Made by a program: the position numbers and the translations under genes. Of a DNA stretch of 64,000 bases, positions 37,195 through 44,820 are shown in pieces (the first letter of the stretch is position 1; each line of letters opens with the position of its first letter). Under the pieces are notes generated by a model, which was not told the origin of the DNA, did not search any database, and saw only the letters and a program-made list of their open reading frames with translations. Where the stretch lies: positions 372,001 through 436,000 of the forward strand of contig CAWUJH010000005.1 of the NCBI GenBank assembly GCA_963922875.1, in the 5' to 3' direction. Origin of the DNA: Ketobacter sp963922875 (GTDB lineage Bacteria; Pseudomonadota; Gammaproteobacteria; Pseudomonadales; Ketobacteraceae).

Positions 37195-37773
37195 CTAATG
37201 GCTCTGGTTTTCCTCGTCGCTGGTGTGACGATCCAGGCTGCCGAGATCCAAAACAGGGGAGGCGTCAATGTTGTGAGCGTCCATCATTTCAGCCACTCGC
37301 TGCAAAGAAGACAAAATCATGGTTTGCTCCCATTCCTGCAGTGCGTCGAACTGCCGGGTGAATTGATCCTGGAGTGGTATGGGGGCGTGCTTAAGGGTTT
37401 CGATTGCTGCGTCCGTTAAGTGGGCGTGAACTTTTCTTTTGTCTGTTGAAGAGCGTTTTCTAACGATTAATCCTCTTTTTTCCAAGCGATCCATAATGGT
37501 GGTCACTGTGGCTTGGCTCAAGCTGATGTCCTGGGCTATTTCGCCAATGGTGGCTTGCCCTTTGTCTCTGATGGCATGCAGAAGCATGATTTGAGGCGCG
37601 GTCAGGCCCGTGGTTTTGGCAAGGTATTTGGAATGCAGATCCGTTGCTCGAATCACTTTCCTCAAGGCAATCAGAACATCTTCAATACGGTTCAACAAAA
37701 TATCCTTTCGAGTGTGGCAGCTGGCGGGATTATAGTCCGAGCGGAGTAATAAACTGAAACTTTTATCCGACAT
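37195..37773 (-). CDS. ectR: MarR-family repressor EctR of the ectoine operon
   Basis: A 192-residue MarR regulator with a winged-helix core: GLTAPQIMLLHAIRDKGQATIGEIAQDISLSQATVTTIMDRLEKRGLIVRKRSSTDKRKVHAHLT. It lies divergent from ectAB with a 284-base gap, the position of EctR/EctR1 in halotolerant methanotrophs and other proteobacteria. EctR1 represses ectABC-ask by covering the promoter; a matching operator is present at 37928-37945. The ligand or osmotic signal that relieves repression is unknown. Confidence 0.9.
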   Translation of the reverse strand: MSDKSFSLLLRSDYNPASCHTRKDILLNRIEDVLIALRKVIRATDLHSKYLAKTTGLTAPQIMLLHAIRDKGQATIGEIAQDISLSQATVTTIMDRLEKRGLIVRKRSSTDKRKVHAHLTDAAIETLKHAPIPLQDQFTRQFDALQEWEQTMILSSLQRVAEMMDAHNIDASPVLDLGSLDRHTSDEENQSH

Positions 37774-37914
37774 AATCTAGAGGCCTTTTCTGACTAGTGC
37801 TATTTAAGTGGAGCCGTTTGTTGGCTGTTTCTCTTAGGCGTTTAGAGGTAATTGCGTTTTTTGAGTACCACTTTGCCTTAGTGGACAAATAAAAACCTAG
37901 AGCTGGTGCCGTCC

Positions 37915-37943
37915 TGGACATTTATAATATTTAGTGTACTATA
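37915..37943 (+). promoter_or_regulatory. Putative ectAB promoter
   Basis: A -35-like TGGACA at 37915-37920 and a -10-like ACTATA at 37938-37943 are separated by 17 bp. The -10 element lies inside the EctR operator, as reported for the repressed ectoine promoter of a methanotroph. A perfect TATAAT at 37923-37928 is also present but has no well-placed -35 box. Transcription would start near 37950, leaving a leader of about 108 nt. Confidence 0.55.
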
Positions 37944-37945
37944 TA
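37928..37945. promoter_or_regulatory. EctR operator
   Basis: TATTTAGT-GT-ACTATATA: two 8-bp half-sites with a 2-bp spacer. From memory this is identical to the EctR1 site footprinted upstream of ectA in Methylomicrobium alcaliphilum. It lies between an EctR-type gene and ectAB, overlapping the putative -10 element. The sequence is seen directly; the identity with the published site is recalled and should be verified. Confidence 0.8.
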
Positions 37946-37986
37946 TTTCGAATCTACGTAATTGCTGTTTTTAGCGGTTACTGACC

Positions 37987-38014
37987 AAATATGCGCCAAT
38001 GGCGCATATTTTTT
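37987..38014 (+). terminator. Perfect hairpin with T-run in the ectAB leader
   Basis: Arms AAATATGCGCC (37987-37997) and GGCGCATATTT (38001-38011) are perfect 11-bp complements around a 3-base loop, and the T-run continues to 38014 (six Ts). This has the shape of an intrinsic terminator on the plus strand. It lies downstream of the putative promoter and 44 bases before the ectA start, so it could attenuate the operon; alternatively it is a dyad operator. Confidence 0.5.
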
Positions 38015-38033
38015 GCTCGAAATTCAGAAATTT

Positions 38034-38051
38034 AACATAGACTACTAAATA
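38034..38051. promoter_or_regulatory. Possible second EctR half-site next to the ectA start
   Basis: ACTAAATA at 38044-38051 is the exact complement of the operator half-site TATTTAGT. The partner half (AACATAGA, 38034-38041) matches 5 of 8 positions. The site ends 6 bases before the EctA start codon. In an AT-rich region an 8-bp match may be chance. Confidence 0.3.
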
Positions 38052-38057
38052 TTAGAT

Positions 38058-39956
38058 ATGTATATAAATAATACCCATAGCAAAACCAAGTCAATCGAGT
38101 TGGCTTTTCGTGCGCCCAGTTCCACAGATGGAGCTGCGGTATTCGATCTGGTTGAGCAATGCCCACCCTTGGATACCAACTCCCGTTATTGCAACCTGTT
38201 GCAGTGTACCCATTTCGCCGCAACCTCTGTTGCTGTGTTTATGAGAGATGGTTCTGATGAAGTAATGGTTGGATTTATCTCTGGCTATGTGATTCCTGCA
38301 AGACCAGACACGCTGTTTGTATGGCAAGTAGCGGTTTCTGAGCGAGCTCGGGGTCAAGGGCTTGCAGGAAGGATGATAAAGCACATTCTGCAGCGGGAGG
38401 TTTGCGCTGACGTGTGTTTTCTGGAAACCACTATAACCGCAGATAATCAGGCCTCTTGGGGGCTGTTCAAAGGTGTGGCGCGAAAACTGGAGGCTGGCCT
38501 TGAAGACAAGGTTTTCTTTCATAAAGACAAGCACTTTGATGGTTCTCACCAATCGGAAACGCTGGTGCGTATTGGGCCCTTTGCTCCAACGGGCCATCAG
38601 CAAACCAAAAAAATATTCCCTCTCACTGGACAGTCAGGAGACAAAAAGATGAAGATTTTTGAAGAAATTGAGTCAGAAGTTCAATCCTATGCACGTTCTT
38701 TCCCGCGAATTTTTAACAAAGCGCAAGGTGAGTATCTATTTGATGAGGATGGCACTCGCTACCTGGATTTTCTGGCCGGTGCTGGAACATTGAATTACGG
38801 GCACAACAACCCAATTTTCAAAGAAAAGTTGGTTGAGTATGTTTTAGCGGACGGTGTTACTCACGGGTTGGATTTGCACACTAAGGCGAAAGGAGAATTC
38901 CTGGAAAGCTTTAACGAAAATATCTTAAAACCACGTGGTATGAATTACATGGTTCAATTCACTGGTCCCACTGGAACGAACTCAGTAGAGGCAGCGATGA
39001 AGCTGGCCCGCAATGTGACTGGTCGAGAAAACATTATTAGTTTCACTAATGGTTTTCATGGTGTCAGTTTAGGTTCTTTGTCAGTGACGGGAAACTCTCA
39101 TCACCGTGGTGCTGCAGGCGTTAGCTTAAGCGGTACATCACGGATGCCCTTCGACGGTTATATTGGCGAAGGCATCGATACAACAGCCTATCTTGATAAA
39201 GTGCTGTGTGATTCGAGCAGTGGTATCGACAAGCCCGCGGCTGTAATCGTGGAAACAGTGCAGGGTGAAGGGGGTATAAACGCCGCCAGCATGGATTGGT
39301 TGCGTAATTTGGATGCTGTGTGTAAGAAGCACGACGTGCTTTTAATTGTGGATGACATTCAGGCAGGATGTGGTCGTACGGGAACGTTTTTCAGTTTTGA
39401 ACCAGCGGGCATTAAGCCTGATATTATTACCCTGTCAAAATCATTAAGTGGCTACGGTTTGCCGTTTGCCGTAGTTTTGATTAGACCAGAGCTGGATCAA
39501 TGGAAGCCGGGTGAGCACAACGGTACTTTCCGCGGTAACAATTTGGCCTTTGTTACGGCAAAAGCGGCGTTAGATCACTATTGGTCGGATGATACTTTTG
39601 CCAAAGATATACAACGGAAAGGCAAGTACGTAGAGCAGCGTCTTGCCAGTATAGTGGATCAGTATGGCGAGGGGAATTTTACCAGTCGAGGACGAGGCAT
39701 GTTCCAGGGTATCAACTGTGTGAATGGGGAATTGGCCGAAAAAATAACTCGGAGAGCCTTTCAGAAAGGTTTGATTATTGAAACCAGCGGGGCTGATGAT
39801 CAAGTAGTGAAATTCTTATGTCCGCTAACAATTAGTGATGAATCTCTGAAGCAAGGCATAGATATTGTAGAAGAGTGCGTGCGAGAAGTTTGTGCAAAAG
39901 AGGATTCCTTTCAGGTTGAAGTGGATTATTTCGATTTACAGAAAGCTGCGAGTTAA
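38058..39956 (+). CDS. ectAB: Fused EctA-EctB: diaminobutyrate acetyltransferase plus diaminobutyrate-2-oxoglutarate transaminase
   Basis: One 632-codon frame covers two ectoine enzymes. Residues about 14-175 are EctA, a GNAT that N-gamma-acetylates L-2,4-diaminobutyrate (CPPLDTNSRY, FVWQVAVSERARGQGLAGRM, FLETTITADNQASWGLFK, LVRIGPF). Residues 198-632 are EctB, the PLP transaminase making diaminobutyrate from aspartate semialdehyde, with the PLP Lys461 in TLSKSLSGYGLPF and DDIQAGCGRTG at 432-442. Between them lie about 22 residues that look like former intergenic DNA. Met198 begins the canonical EctB start MKIFEEIESEV and has its own ribosome binding site. EctB may thus be made both alone and fused. 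The ectA start has only a weak ribosome binding site. Confidence 0.93.
   Translation: MYINNTHSKTKSIELAFRAPSSTDGAAVFDLVEQCPPLDTNSRYCNLLQCTHFAATSVAVFMRDGSDEVMVGFISGYVIPARPDTLFVWQVAVSERARGQGLAGRMIKHILQREVCADVCFLETTITADNQASWGLFKGVARKLEAGLEDKVFFHKDKHFDGSHQSETLVRIGPFAPTGHQQTKKIFPLTGQSGDKKMKIFEEIESEVQSYARSFPRIFNKAQGEYLFDEDGTRYLDFLAGAGTLNYGHNNPIFKEKLVEYVLADGVTHGLDLHTKAKGEFLESFNENILKPRGMNYMVQFTGPTGTNSVEAAMKLARNVTGRENIISFTNGFHGVSLGSLSVTGNSHHRGAAGVSLSGTSRMPFDGYIGEGIDTTAYLDKVLCDSSSGIDKPAAVIVETVQGEGGINAASMDWLRNLDAVCKKHDVLLIVDDIQAGCGRTGTFFSFEPAGIKPDIITLSKSLSGYGLPFAVVLIRPELDQWKPGEHNGTFRGNNLAFVTAKAALDHYWSDDTFAKDIQRKGKYVEQRLASIVDQYGEGNFTSRGRGMFQGINCVNGELAEKITRRAFQKGLIIETSGADDQVVKFLCPLTISDESLKQGIDIVEECVREVCAKEDSFQVEVDYFDLQKAAS
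38636..38651 (+). promoter_or_regulatory. Internal EctB ribosome binding site and start codon
   Basis: AGGAG at 38636-38640 is followed by an 8-base spacer and ATG at 38649-38651, in frame with the upstream EctA part (codon 198 of the fusion). The peptide from this ATG is the normal N-terminus of free-standing EctB proteins. The signal is far better than the one before ectA. Confidence 0.75.
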
Positions 39957-39995
39957 TCATTAATCTTGTTTTTAACTTTTATCAGGAAATGACTC

Positions 39996-40400
39996 ATGAT
40001 CGTTAGAACACTTGAACAAGCCGAGAAATCTAATCGCCGGGTGGTCTCTCCAGAGGGAAACTGGGAGAGTACTCGCATGCTATTGAAAGAGGACAATATG
40101 GGGTTCTCTTTTCATATCACTACTATTTATAAAAATGCTGACTTCCAAATGCATTATCAAAATCATTTGGAATCTGTGTATTGCTTGTCTGGAGAGGGTG
40201 AAGTTGAAACGCTTGCCGATGGCGTTAAGTATCCGATAAAGCCGGGTACGCTGTATATATTGGACAAGCATGATAAGCACATATTGCGAGCCTTTACAGA
40301 GATGAAAATGGCCTGTGTGTTTAATCCACCCTTAAATGGTAAAGAAGTGCATAACGCAGAAGGTGCCTACGAACTTGAAGCTGAGTCAGTGACAGAGTAA
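39996..40400 (+). CDS. ectC: Ectoine synthase
   Basis: A 134-residue cupin enzyme that cyclises N-gamma-acetyl-diaminobutyrate to ectoine. Typical segments are MIVRTLEQAEKSNRRV, NWESTRMLLKEDNMGFSFHITTIY, ESVYCLSGEGEVE, PGTLYILDKHDKHILRA and CVFNPPLNGKEVH. The metal ligands (Glu in LESVYC, Tyr in LYILDKH, His in DKHILR) are in place. It follows ectAB by 39 bases. Confidence 0.97.
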   Translation: MIVRTLEQAEKSNRRVVSPEGNWESTRMLLKEDNMGFSFHITTIYKNADFQMHYQNHLESVYCLSGEGEVETLADGVKYPIKPGTLYILDKHDKHILRAFTEMKMACVFNPPLNGKEVHNAEGAYELEAESVTE

Positions 40401-40468
40401 GCGTTGGTGTTTGTCGTCTGAACAACCAGTGAGCCTTTAATTCGTTAAGCTGGAGACCCTAAGATTCC

Positions 40469-41911
40469 ATGAACTTTCATACGGTAGAAAAAATTGGCGG
40501 CACGTCCATGACGGACTATGCCGCAGTAAGAGACAACGTAATTCGTAAACCGTCCTTAACCAGGTCCCTCTACAGTCGTATATTTGTAGTATCCGCTTAT
40601 GGCGGCATCACCAATCGTTTATTAGAGCATAAAAAAACGGGTGAACCTGGTATTTATGAGCTGTTTGCCAAAGGTGTTAATGATGACGGATGGCAGGTGG
40701 CGTTGCAAAAATTGAAACAAGATATGTTGCTTATGAACGAAGCTCTGTTTGGGCAGGGAGCTTTACTCGCTAGCGCAAACCGGTTTATCTGCGAACGTCT
40801 CGATGATGCTGAGCATTGTTTGATTGATCTTAAAAATCTATGTCAGCATGGGCATTTTGAGTTGTCTTCTCATCTGGCCACGGTGCGGGAGATGTTAGCC
40901 AGTATTGGCGAGGCACACAGTGCCTGGAATATGGCGCATTTGTTAAAGCGTGACGGTATTGACGCAATGTTTGTTGATCTCACCGGTTGGAAAACGCAGA
41001 AGCACATGTCGCTTGATCAGCGTATTGAGTCGGCGTTTAAAGATATTGATTTAGCGATGGTGCTACCAATCTGTACAGGCTATGCACATAGCGAAGATGG
41101 ATTGATGACAACTTTTGATCGTGGCTACAGTGAAATGATCTTTAGCCGTATAGCGGTACTTACACAAGCTAGAGAAGCAGTGATCCATAAAGAATTTCAC
41201 CTCAGTAGTGCGGATCCGCGATTGGTAGGAGAATCCAACGCTGTACCTATAGGGCGCACAAACTATGATGTGGCAGATCAATTGGCCAATCTCGGAATGG
41301 AGGCTATTCATCCCAAAGCAGCGAAAGGGTTGCGAAAAAATGCGATTTCTTTGCGGGTGAAGAACACCTTTGAGCCAGAGCACGGCGGTACTTTGATTAC
41401 CAGTGATTATATTAGTGATAAACCCTGTGTTGAAATTATTGCAGGCTGTCGAGGTGTTTACGCAATTGAAGTTTTTGATCAGGATATGGCAGGAAATATA
41501 GAGCGTTTTGACAAGCAAATATTGAGTGTTATTCAGCGTTTCAAAGGGCAGGTGATTTCCAAAGATATCAATGCCAATACCATCACCCATTACCTCAATA
41601 CCAATTTGAAAACCGTCAACCGGATTCGGGCAGAGTTAGCAAACACGCTATCAGACGCGGAGATTAATCAACGCAAAGTTGCCATAGTGTCCGCTATAGG
41701 TAGTGATATGCAGATTCCTGGAATGTTGGCAAAAACGGTGACAGCACTAGCTGAAGATAATATCAGTGTTTTGGCTATGCACCAATCCATGCGTCAGGTG
41801 GATATGCAATTCATTGTTGATGAGGACGATTACGCCAGTGCTATAAAAGCGCTGCACAGTCATCTGGTGGAAGTGCATGATCACGGTCGGGCTATATGTT
41901 TAGCCTGTTAA
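40469..41911 (+). CDS. ask_ect: Ectoine-pathway aspartate kinase
   Basis: A 480-residue aspartokinase of the Ask_Ect class, providing aspartyl phosphate for ectoine synthesis without the usual lysine/threonine feedback control. Features: VEKIGGTSMTDYAAVRDNVI at the start, IFVVSAYGGITNRLLEHKKTGEPGIYELF (typical of this class), TFDRGYSEMIFSRIAV, EFHLSSADPRLVGE and C-terminal ACT repeats (VAIVSAIGSDMQIPGMLAKTVTALAEDNISVLAMHQSMRQVDMQFIVD). GGAG lies 15 bases upstream of the ATG. The next gene begins 9 bases downstream. Confidence 0.95.
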   Translation: MNFHTVEKIGGTSMTDYAAVRDNVIRKPSLTRSLYSRIFVVSAYGGITNRLLEHKKTGEPGIYELFAKGVNDDGWQVALQKLKQDMLLMNEALFGQGALLASANRFICERLDDAEHCLIDLKNLCQHGHFELSSHLATVREMLASIGEAHSAWNMAHLLKRDGIDAMFVDLTGWKTQKHMSLDQRIESAFKDIDLAMVLPICTGYAHSEDGLMTTFDRGYSEMIFSRIAVLTQAREAVIHKEFHLSSADPRLVGESNAVPIGRTNYDVADQLANLGMEAIHPKAAKGLRKNAISLRVKNTFEPEHGGTLITSDYISDKPCVEIIAGCRGVYAIEVFDQDMAGNIERFDKQILSVIQRFKGQVISKDINANTITHYLNTNLKTVNRIRAELANTLSDAEINQRKVAIVSAIGSDMQIPGMLAKTVTALAEDNISVLAMHQSMRQVDMQFIVDEDDYASAIKALHSHLVEVHDHGRAICLAC

Positions 41912-41920
41912 TGATGGCTC

Positions 41921-43357
41921 ATGATGGTCGCTAGTTTTGTCTTCTTTTTGCTGCTGTTTGTAGCGATTGGGGTAAGCTCAGTCCTCAAGAGTCAGCAGAC
42001 TAAGCAAGATTATTATCTTGCCAGCAGCTCGGTGAGCCCAGCCCTGGTTGGGCTCTCTGCAGTGGCTACCAATAATAGTGGCTATATGTTTATTGGGGTC
42101 ATTGGGTACACCTATGCTACCGGTTTGGCCGCGATCTGGGTAATGATCGGATGGATACTGGGTGATTTGCTTATTTCGCAATTTGTTCATCGCAAGCTTC
42201 GTGTTGTTACACAGCAGACGGGGCAAGTGAGCTATGCTGGGGTGCTCAGTCATTGGTTGGGTGTGCGCTTCGTTTTTCTGCAGCGCCTGGTCGCATTGAT
42301 ATCGCTTATTTTCCTGATGGCCTATGCCGGTGCGCAATTGGTGGCTGGCAGCAAAGCTCTGGAAGTGCTCTTAGGCTGGCCTGGTTATATCGGCGCAATA
42401 ATGGGCGCAGTACTGGTGGTTCTTTATTGCCTGGCTGGCGGTATCCGAGCTTCCATCTGGACAGACGCAGCGCAGTCTGTGGTCATGATCTTCGCTATGG
42501 CGGTTCTGCTCTGGGTGGTGGTCGGACACCTCGGTGGAGTTCAGCAGTCGCTATTAGCAATGGATGCTTTTCCGGGTTTTCTTGATTGGTTTCCGAAAGA
42601 CCTGGCATTGCCGGGATTACTTGGTGGACTGCTATTTGCTCTTAGTTGGGGCTTTGCAGGATTGTCTGTTATTGGTCAGCCCCATGTAATGGTGCGATTT
42701 ATGGCCCTCGACGATTCCACGAAAATGCGCCAGGCTCGTGTCTGGTACTATTCCTGGTTTACGGCCTTCTATTGTATGGCCACCTTGGTGGGAATGTTGT
42801 CGAGAGCCTATTTTGGTGATCTTATCCAATTTGATTCAGAGACGGCATTACCTCAAATGGCCGCAGATTTGCTTCATCCCGTAGCTGTGGGCTTAATTCT
42901 GGCGGGCATTTTTGCTGCCACTATGTCAACGGCGGACTCTCTGGTGCTTAGCTGTTCGGCGGCTATAACTCATGATCTGCTGCCCCATAAAATTGAAAAC
43001 ACCAAAGTAATAAAGAGTTTTACGGTGCTGGTGACGGCTGGTGCCTTATTGTGGGCTTTGTTGAACAGTCAAAGTGTTTTTAGTCTGGTGATATTGGCTT
43101 GGTCTGGTTTGGCCAGTGCATTTGCGCCGCTGTTGATCGTATTGTGTTTGGGTGGCCGGCCTAATCAGATTACATCAATTCTAGCGGTAGTAGGTGGTTT
43201 GGGGATCGCATTGGTGTGGCGCTATCTAGGGTGGCATAGCGCTGTTTACGAAGGCATGGCGGGAATTGTTGGCGGTATTGCTATTCTTGCACTTGGGTTA
43301 TTGTTTGCCTCTGAAAGCGAAACCAAATCGCACCAAGCTGTTCAATCGTTACGTTAA
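41921..43357 (+). CDS. Sodium:solute symporter family protein in the ectoine operon
   Basis: A 478-residue SSS-family permease with about 13 predicted helices. SSS features are KQDYYLASSSVSPALVGLSAVATNNSGYMFIGVIGYTY near the sodium site, GGIRASIWTDAAQSVVMIFAMAV and AGIFAATMSTADSLVLSCSAAITHDL, the last being the conserved sodium-binding helix. It resembles the proline-type branch. Tight linkage to ask_ect suggests uptake or recapture of ectoine or a related osmolyte; this is inference, since SSS specificity cannot be read from sequence. Confidence 0.82.
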   Translation: MMVASFVFFLLLFVAIGVSSVLKSQQTKQDYYLASSSVSPALVGLSAVATNNSGYMFIGVIGYTYATGLAAIWVMIGWILGDLLISQFVHRKLRVVTQQTGQVSYAGVLSHWLGVRFVFLQRLVALISLIFLMAYAGAQLVAGSKALEVLLGWPGYIGAIMGAVLVVLYCLAGGIRASIWTDAAQSVVMIFAMAVLLWVVVGHLGGVQQSLLAMDAFPGFLDWFPKDLALPGLLGGLLFALSWGFAGLSVIGQPHVMVRFMALDDSTKMRQARVWYYSWFTAFYCMATLVGMLSRAYFGDLIQFDSETALPQMAADLLHPVAVGLILAGIFAATMSTADSLVLSCSAAITHDLLPHKIENTKVIKSFTVLVTAGALLWALLNSQSVFSLVILAWSGLASAFAPLLIVLCLGGRPNQITSILAVVGGLGIALVWRYLGWHSAVYEGMAGIVGGIAILALGLLFASESETKSHQAVQSLR

Positions 43358-43600
43358 AAAGTTCGCTCAGGGTGTTTTTAATTGACGCTAAGTGTCGTGT
43401 TATTGATTATGATTTTCAAAGCGCCCGTATTCCCACTGTTCCTCATTCAATCTGACCTATCAAAAGCTAGACTTTTTCTCAATATATGTTCATGGGTTTA
43501 ATGTGCTGGGCTATTGCTGAAGTAGGTCGCGAAAGCATGGCTCTTTATTGCGCTATCTAATTGAAATAATTGTGTTATTTGTCAAGCCGCCGACTGTTGT

Positions 43601-43696
43601 CTCAATCGAAGACTGAATCGTTGAACTCAATTGGGCCTTGAAAGGTCTGAAATCAAAGCTGTCTTTATACTATAGTATCGCATCGCTTCGATTGAG
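43601..43696. repeat. Spaced perfect inverted repeat upstream of the RND operon
   Basis: CTCAATCGAAG (43601-43611) and CTTCGATTGAG (43686-43696) are exact complements separated by 74 bases. The right arm ends 23 bases before the adaptor ATG. It could pair as a long-range stem in RNA or mark two opposed binding sites of a regulator. Confidence 0.55.
43667..43678. promoter_or_regulatory. 12-bp palindrome, candidate operator or -10 region
   Basis: ATACTATAGTAT is a perfect palindrome lying between the arms of the spaced repeat and about 40 bases before the adaptor start. It contains TATACT and TATAGT, either of which could be a -10 element, but no good -35 box is at the right distance. Confidence 0.35.
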
Positions 43697-43719
43697 TAGG
43701 TCGATCTTCAGGGGGTCAA

Positions 43720-44820
43720 ATGTGGGTCAAGGTTAATGTTTTGTTGTGGAGTTGGGTCATTAGTCAGTGGGTGTATGCCGATGTCCCTGGTAAACCTATT
43801 GAAGTGATAGCGGATACGGTTCAACAACAGCCAGTGGCGGATCAAGTGGAAGCGTTGGGGACCTTGCGGGCCAATGAACGAGTCGAGATTAGTGCCAGCG
43901 TTTCTGAGGTAGTGACCGCGGTTCATTTTTCCGATGGCCAAAGGGTGACTGCTGGCCAGTTGCTGGTGGAGTTGTCGGGCGATGAAGAGCAAGCGTTGCT
44001 TTCGGAATTTAAATTCACGGTGGATGAGGCGGAAACCCAGCTGCAGCGTATCAAAGCAGTTGCACAGAAAGGTGACGCTTCCAAGTCATTATTGGATGAG
44101 AAAATGCGTGAGCGTAATGTGGCTCAGGCACGCTTGAAAGCAATAGAGTCACGTTTACAAGATCGGCAGATAAAGGCGCCATTCTCGGGCTTGCTTGGGC
44201 TTAGAAATGTCAGTGTCGGTACCTATGTCTCACCAGGGGATATTCTCACAACGTTAATTGACGACAGCCAGCTCAAGTTGGATTTCTCTGTGCCGGCTGT
44301 TTTCTTAAATGAACTCAAGCCTGGTATGGCGATAGAGGCAAGTTCAAGAGTTTATCCCGGTCAAATATTTACAGGTGAAGTAATTGCGTTGAACAACCAG
44401 GTGGATACCGTTTCCAGAGCGGTTACCGTGCGAGCTGTTATCCCTAATACGAGCCATACATTGATACCTGGCTTATTGCTTGAAGTCAGGCTTCCTACTC
44501 GTGAACGTCAGGCTCTATTAATACCGGAAGAGGCTTTGTTGCCCAATGGCAGTAACCAATTTGTCTTTGTGGCTGTCGATGTTGATGGGCAGATCAAAGC
44601 CGAGCGTCGCCAGGTGCGCATTGGGTCGCGTTGGCCCGGCCGAGTTGAGATCCTTAGTGGAGTAGCTGCTGGAGAGCAGGTAGTCATACATGGCGGAGAT
44701 AAGCTCACCGATGGTGCTTTCATAAAAATTGTGGACAAAGTGTCAGTGTCAGAATTTTTATCGGACCTAGGCCCAACCTCTGCGTCTAGGCTTAAGCAGC
44801 GTTTAGAGGATACCTTGTGA
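43720..44820 (+). CDS. RND efflux periplasmic adaptor (membrane fusion protein)
   Basis: A 366-residue periplasmic adaptor of an RND pump. A signal peptide runs to about residue 21 (WVYA/DVPG). The biotinyl-lipoyl halves (VEALGTLRANERVEISASVSEVVTAVHFSDGQRVTAGQLLVELSG and IKAPFSGLLGLRNVSVGTYVSPGDIL) flank an alpha-helical hairpin near 95-145, followed by beta-barrel and membrane-proximal domains. A GGGGG ribosome binding site precedes the ATG. The end overlaps the pump gene by 4 bases. Confidence 0.92.
   Translation: MWVKVNVLLWSWVISQWVYADVPGKPIEVIADTVQQQPVADQVEALGTLRANERVEISASVSEVVTAVHFSDGQRVTAGQLLVELSGDEEQALLSEFKFTVDEAETQLQRIKAVAQKGDASKSLLDEKMRERNVAQARLKAIESRLQDRQIKAPFSGLLGLRNVSVGTYVSPGDILTTLIDDSQLKLDFSVPAVFLNELKPGMAIEASSRVYPGQIFTGEVIALNNQVDTVSRAVTVRAVIPNTSHTLIPGLLLEVRLPTRERQALLIPEEALLPNGSNQFVFVAVDVDGQIKAERRQVRIGSRWPGRVEILSGVAAGEQVVIHGGDKLTDGAFIKIVDKVSVSEFLSDLGPTSASRLKQRLEDTL

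Larger units (their letters stand above)
43358..43719. other. Intergenic region between the ectoine operon and the RND operon
   Basis: 362 bases without a convincing gene. It holds a perfect 11-bp inverted repeat with widely spaced arms (43601-43611 and 43686-43696) and a perfect 12-bp palindrome at 43667-43678, both just upstream of the RND adaptor gene. I see no intrinsic terminator for the ectoine operon. Confidence 0.5.
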
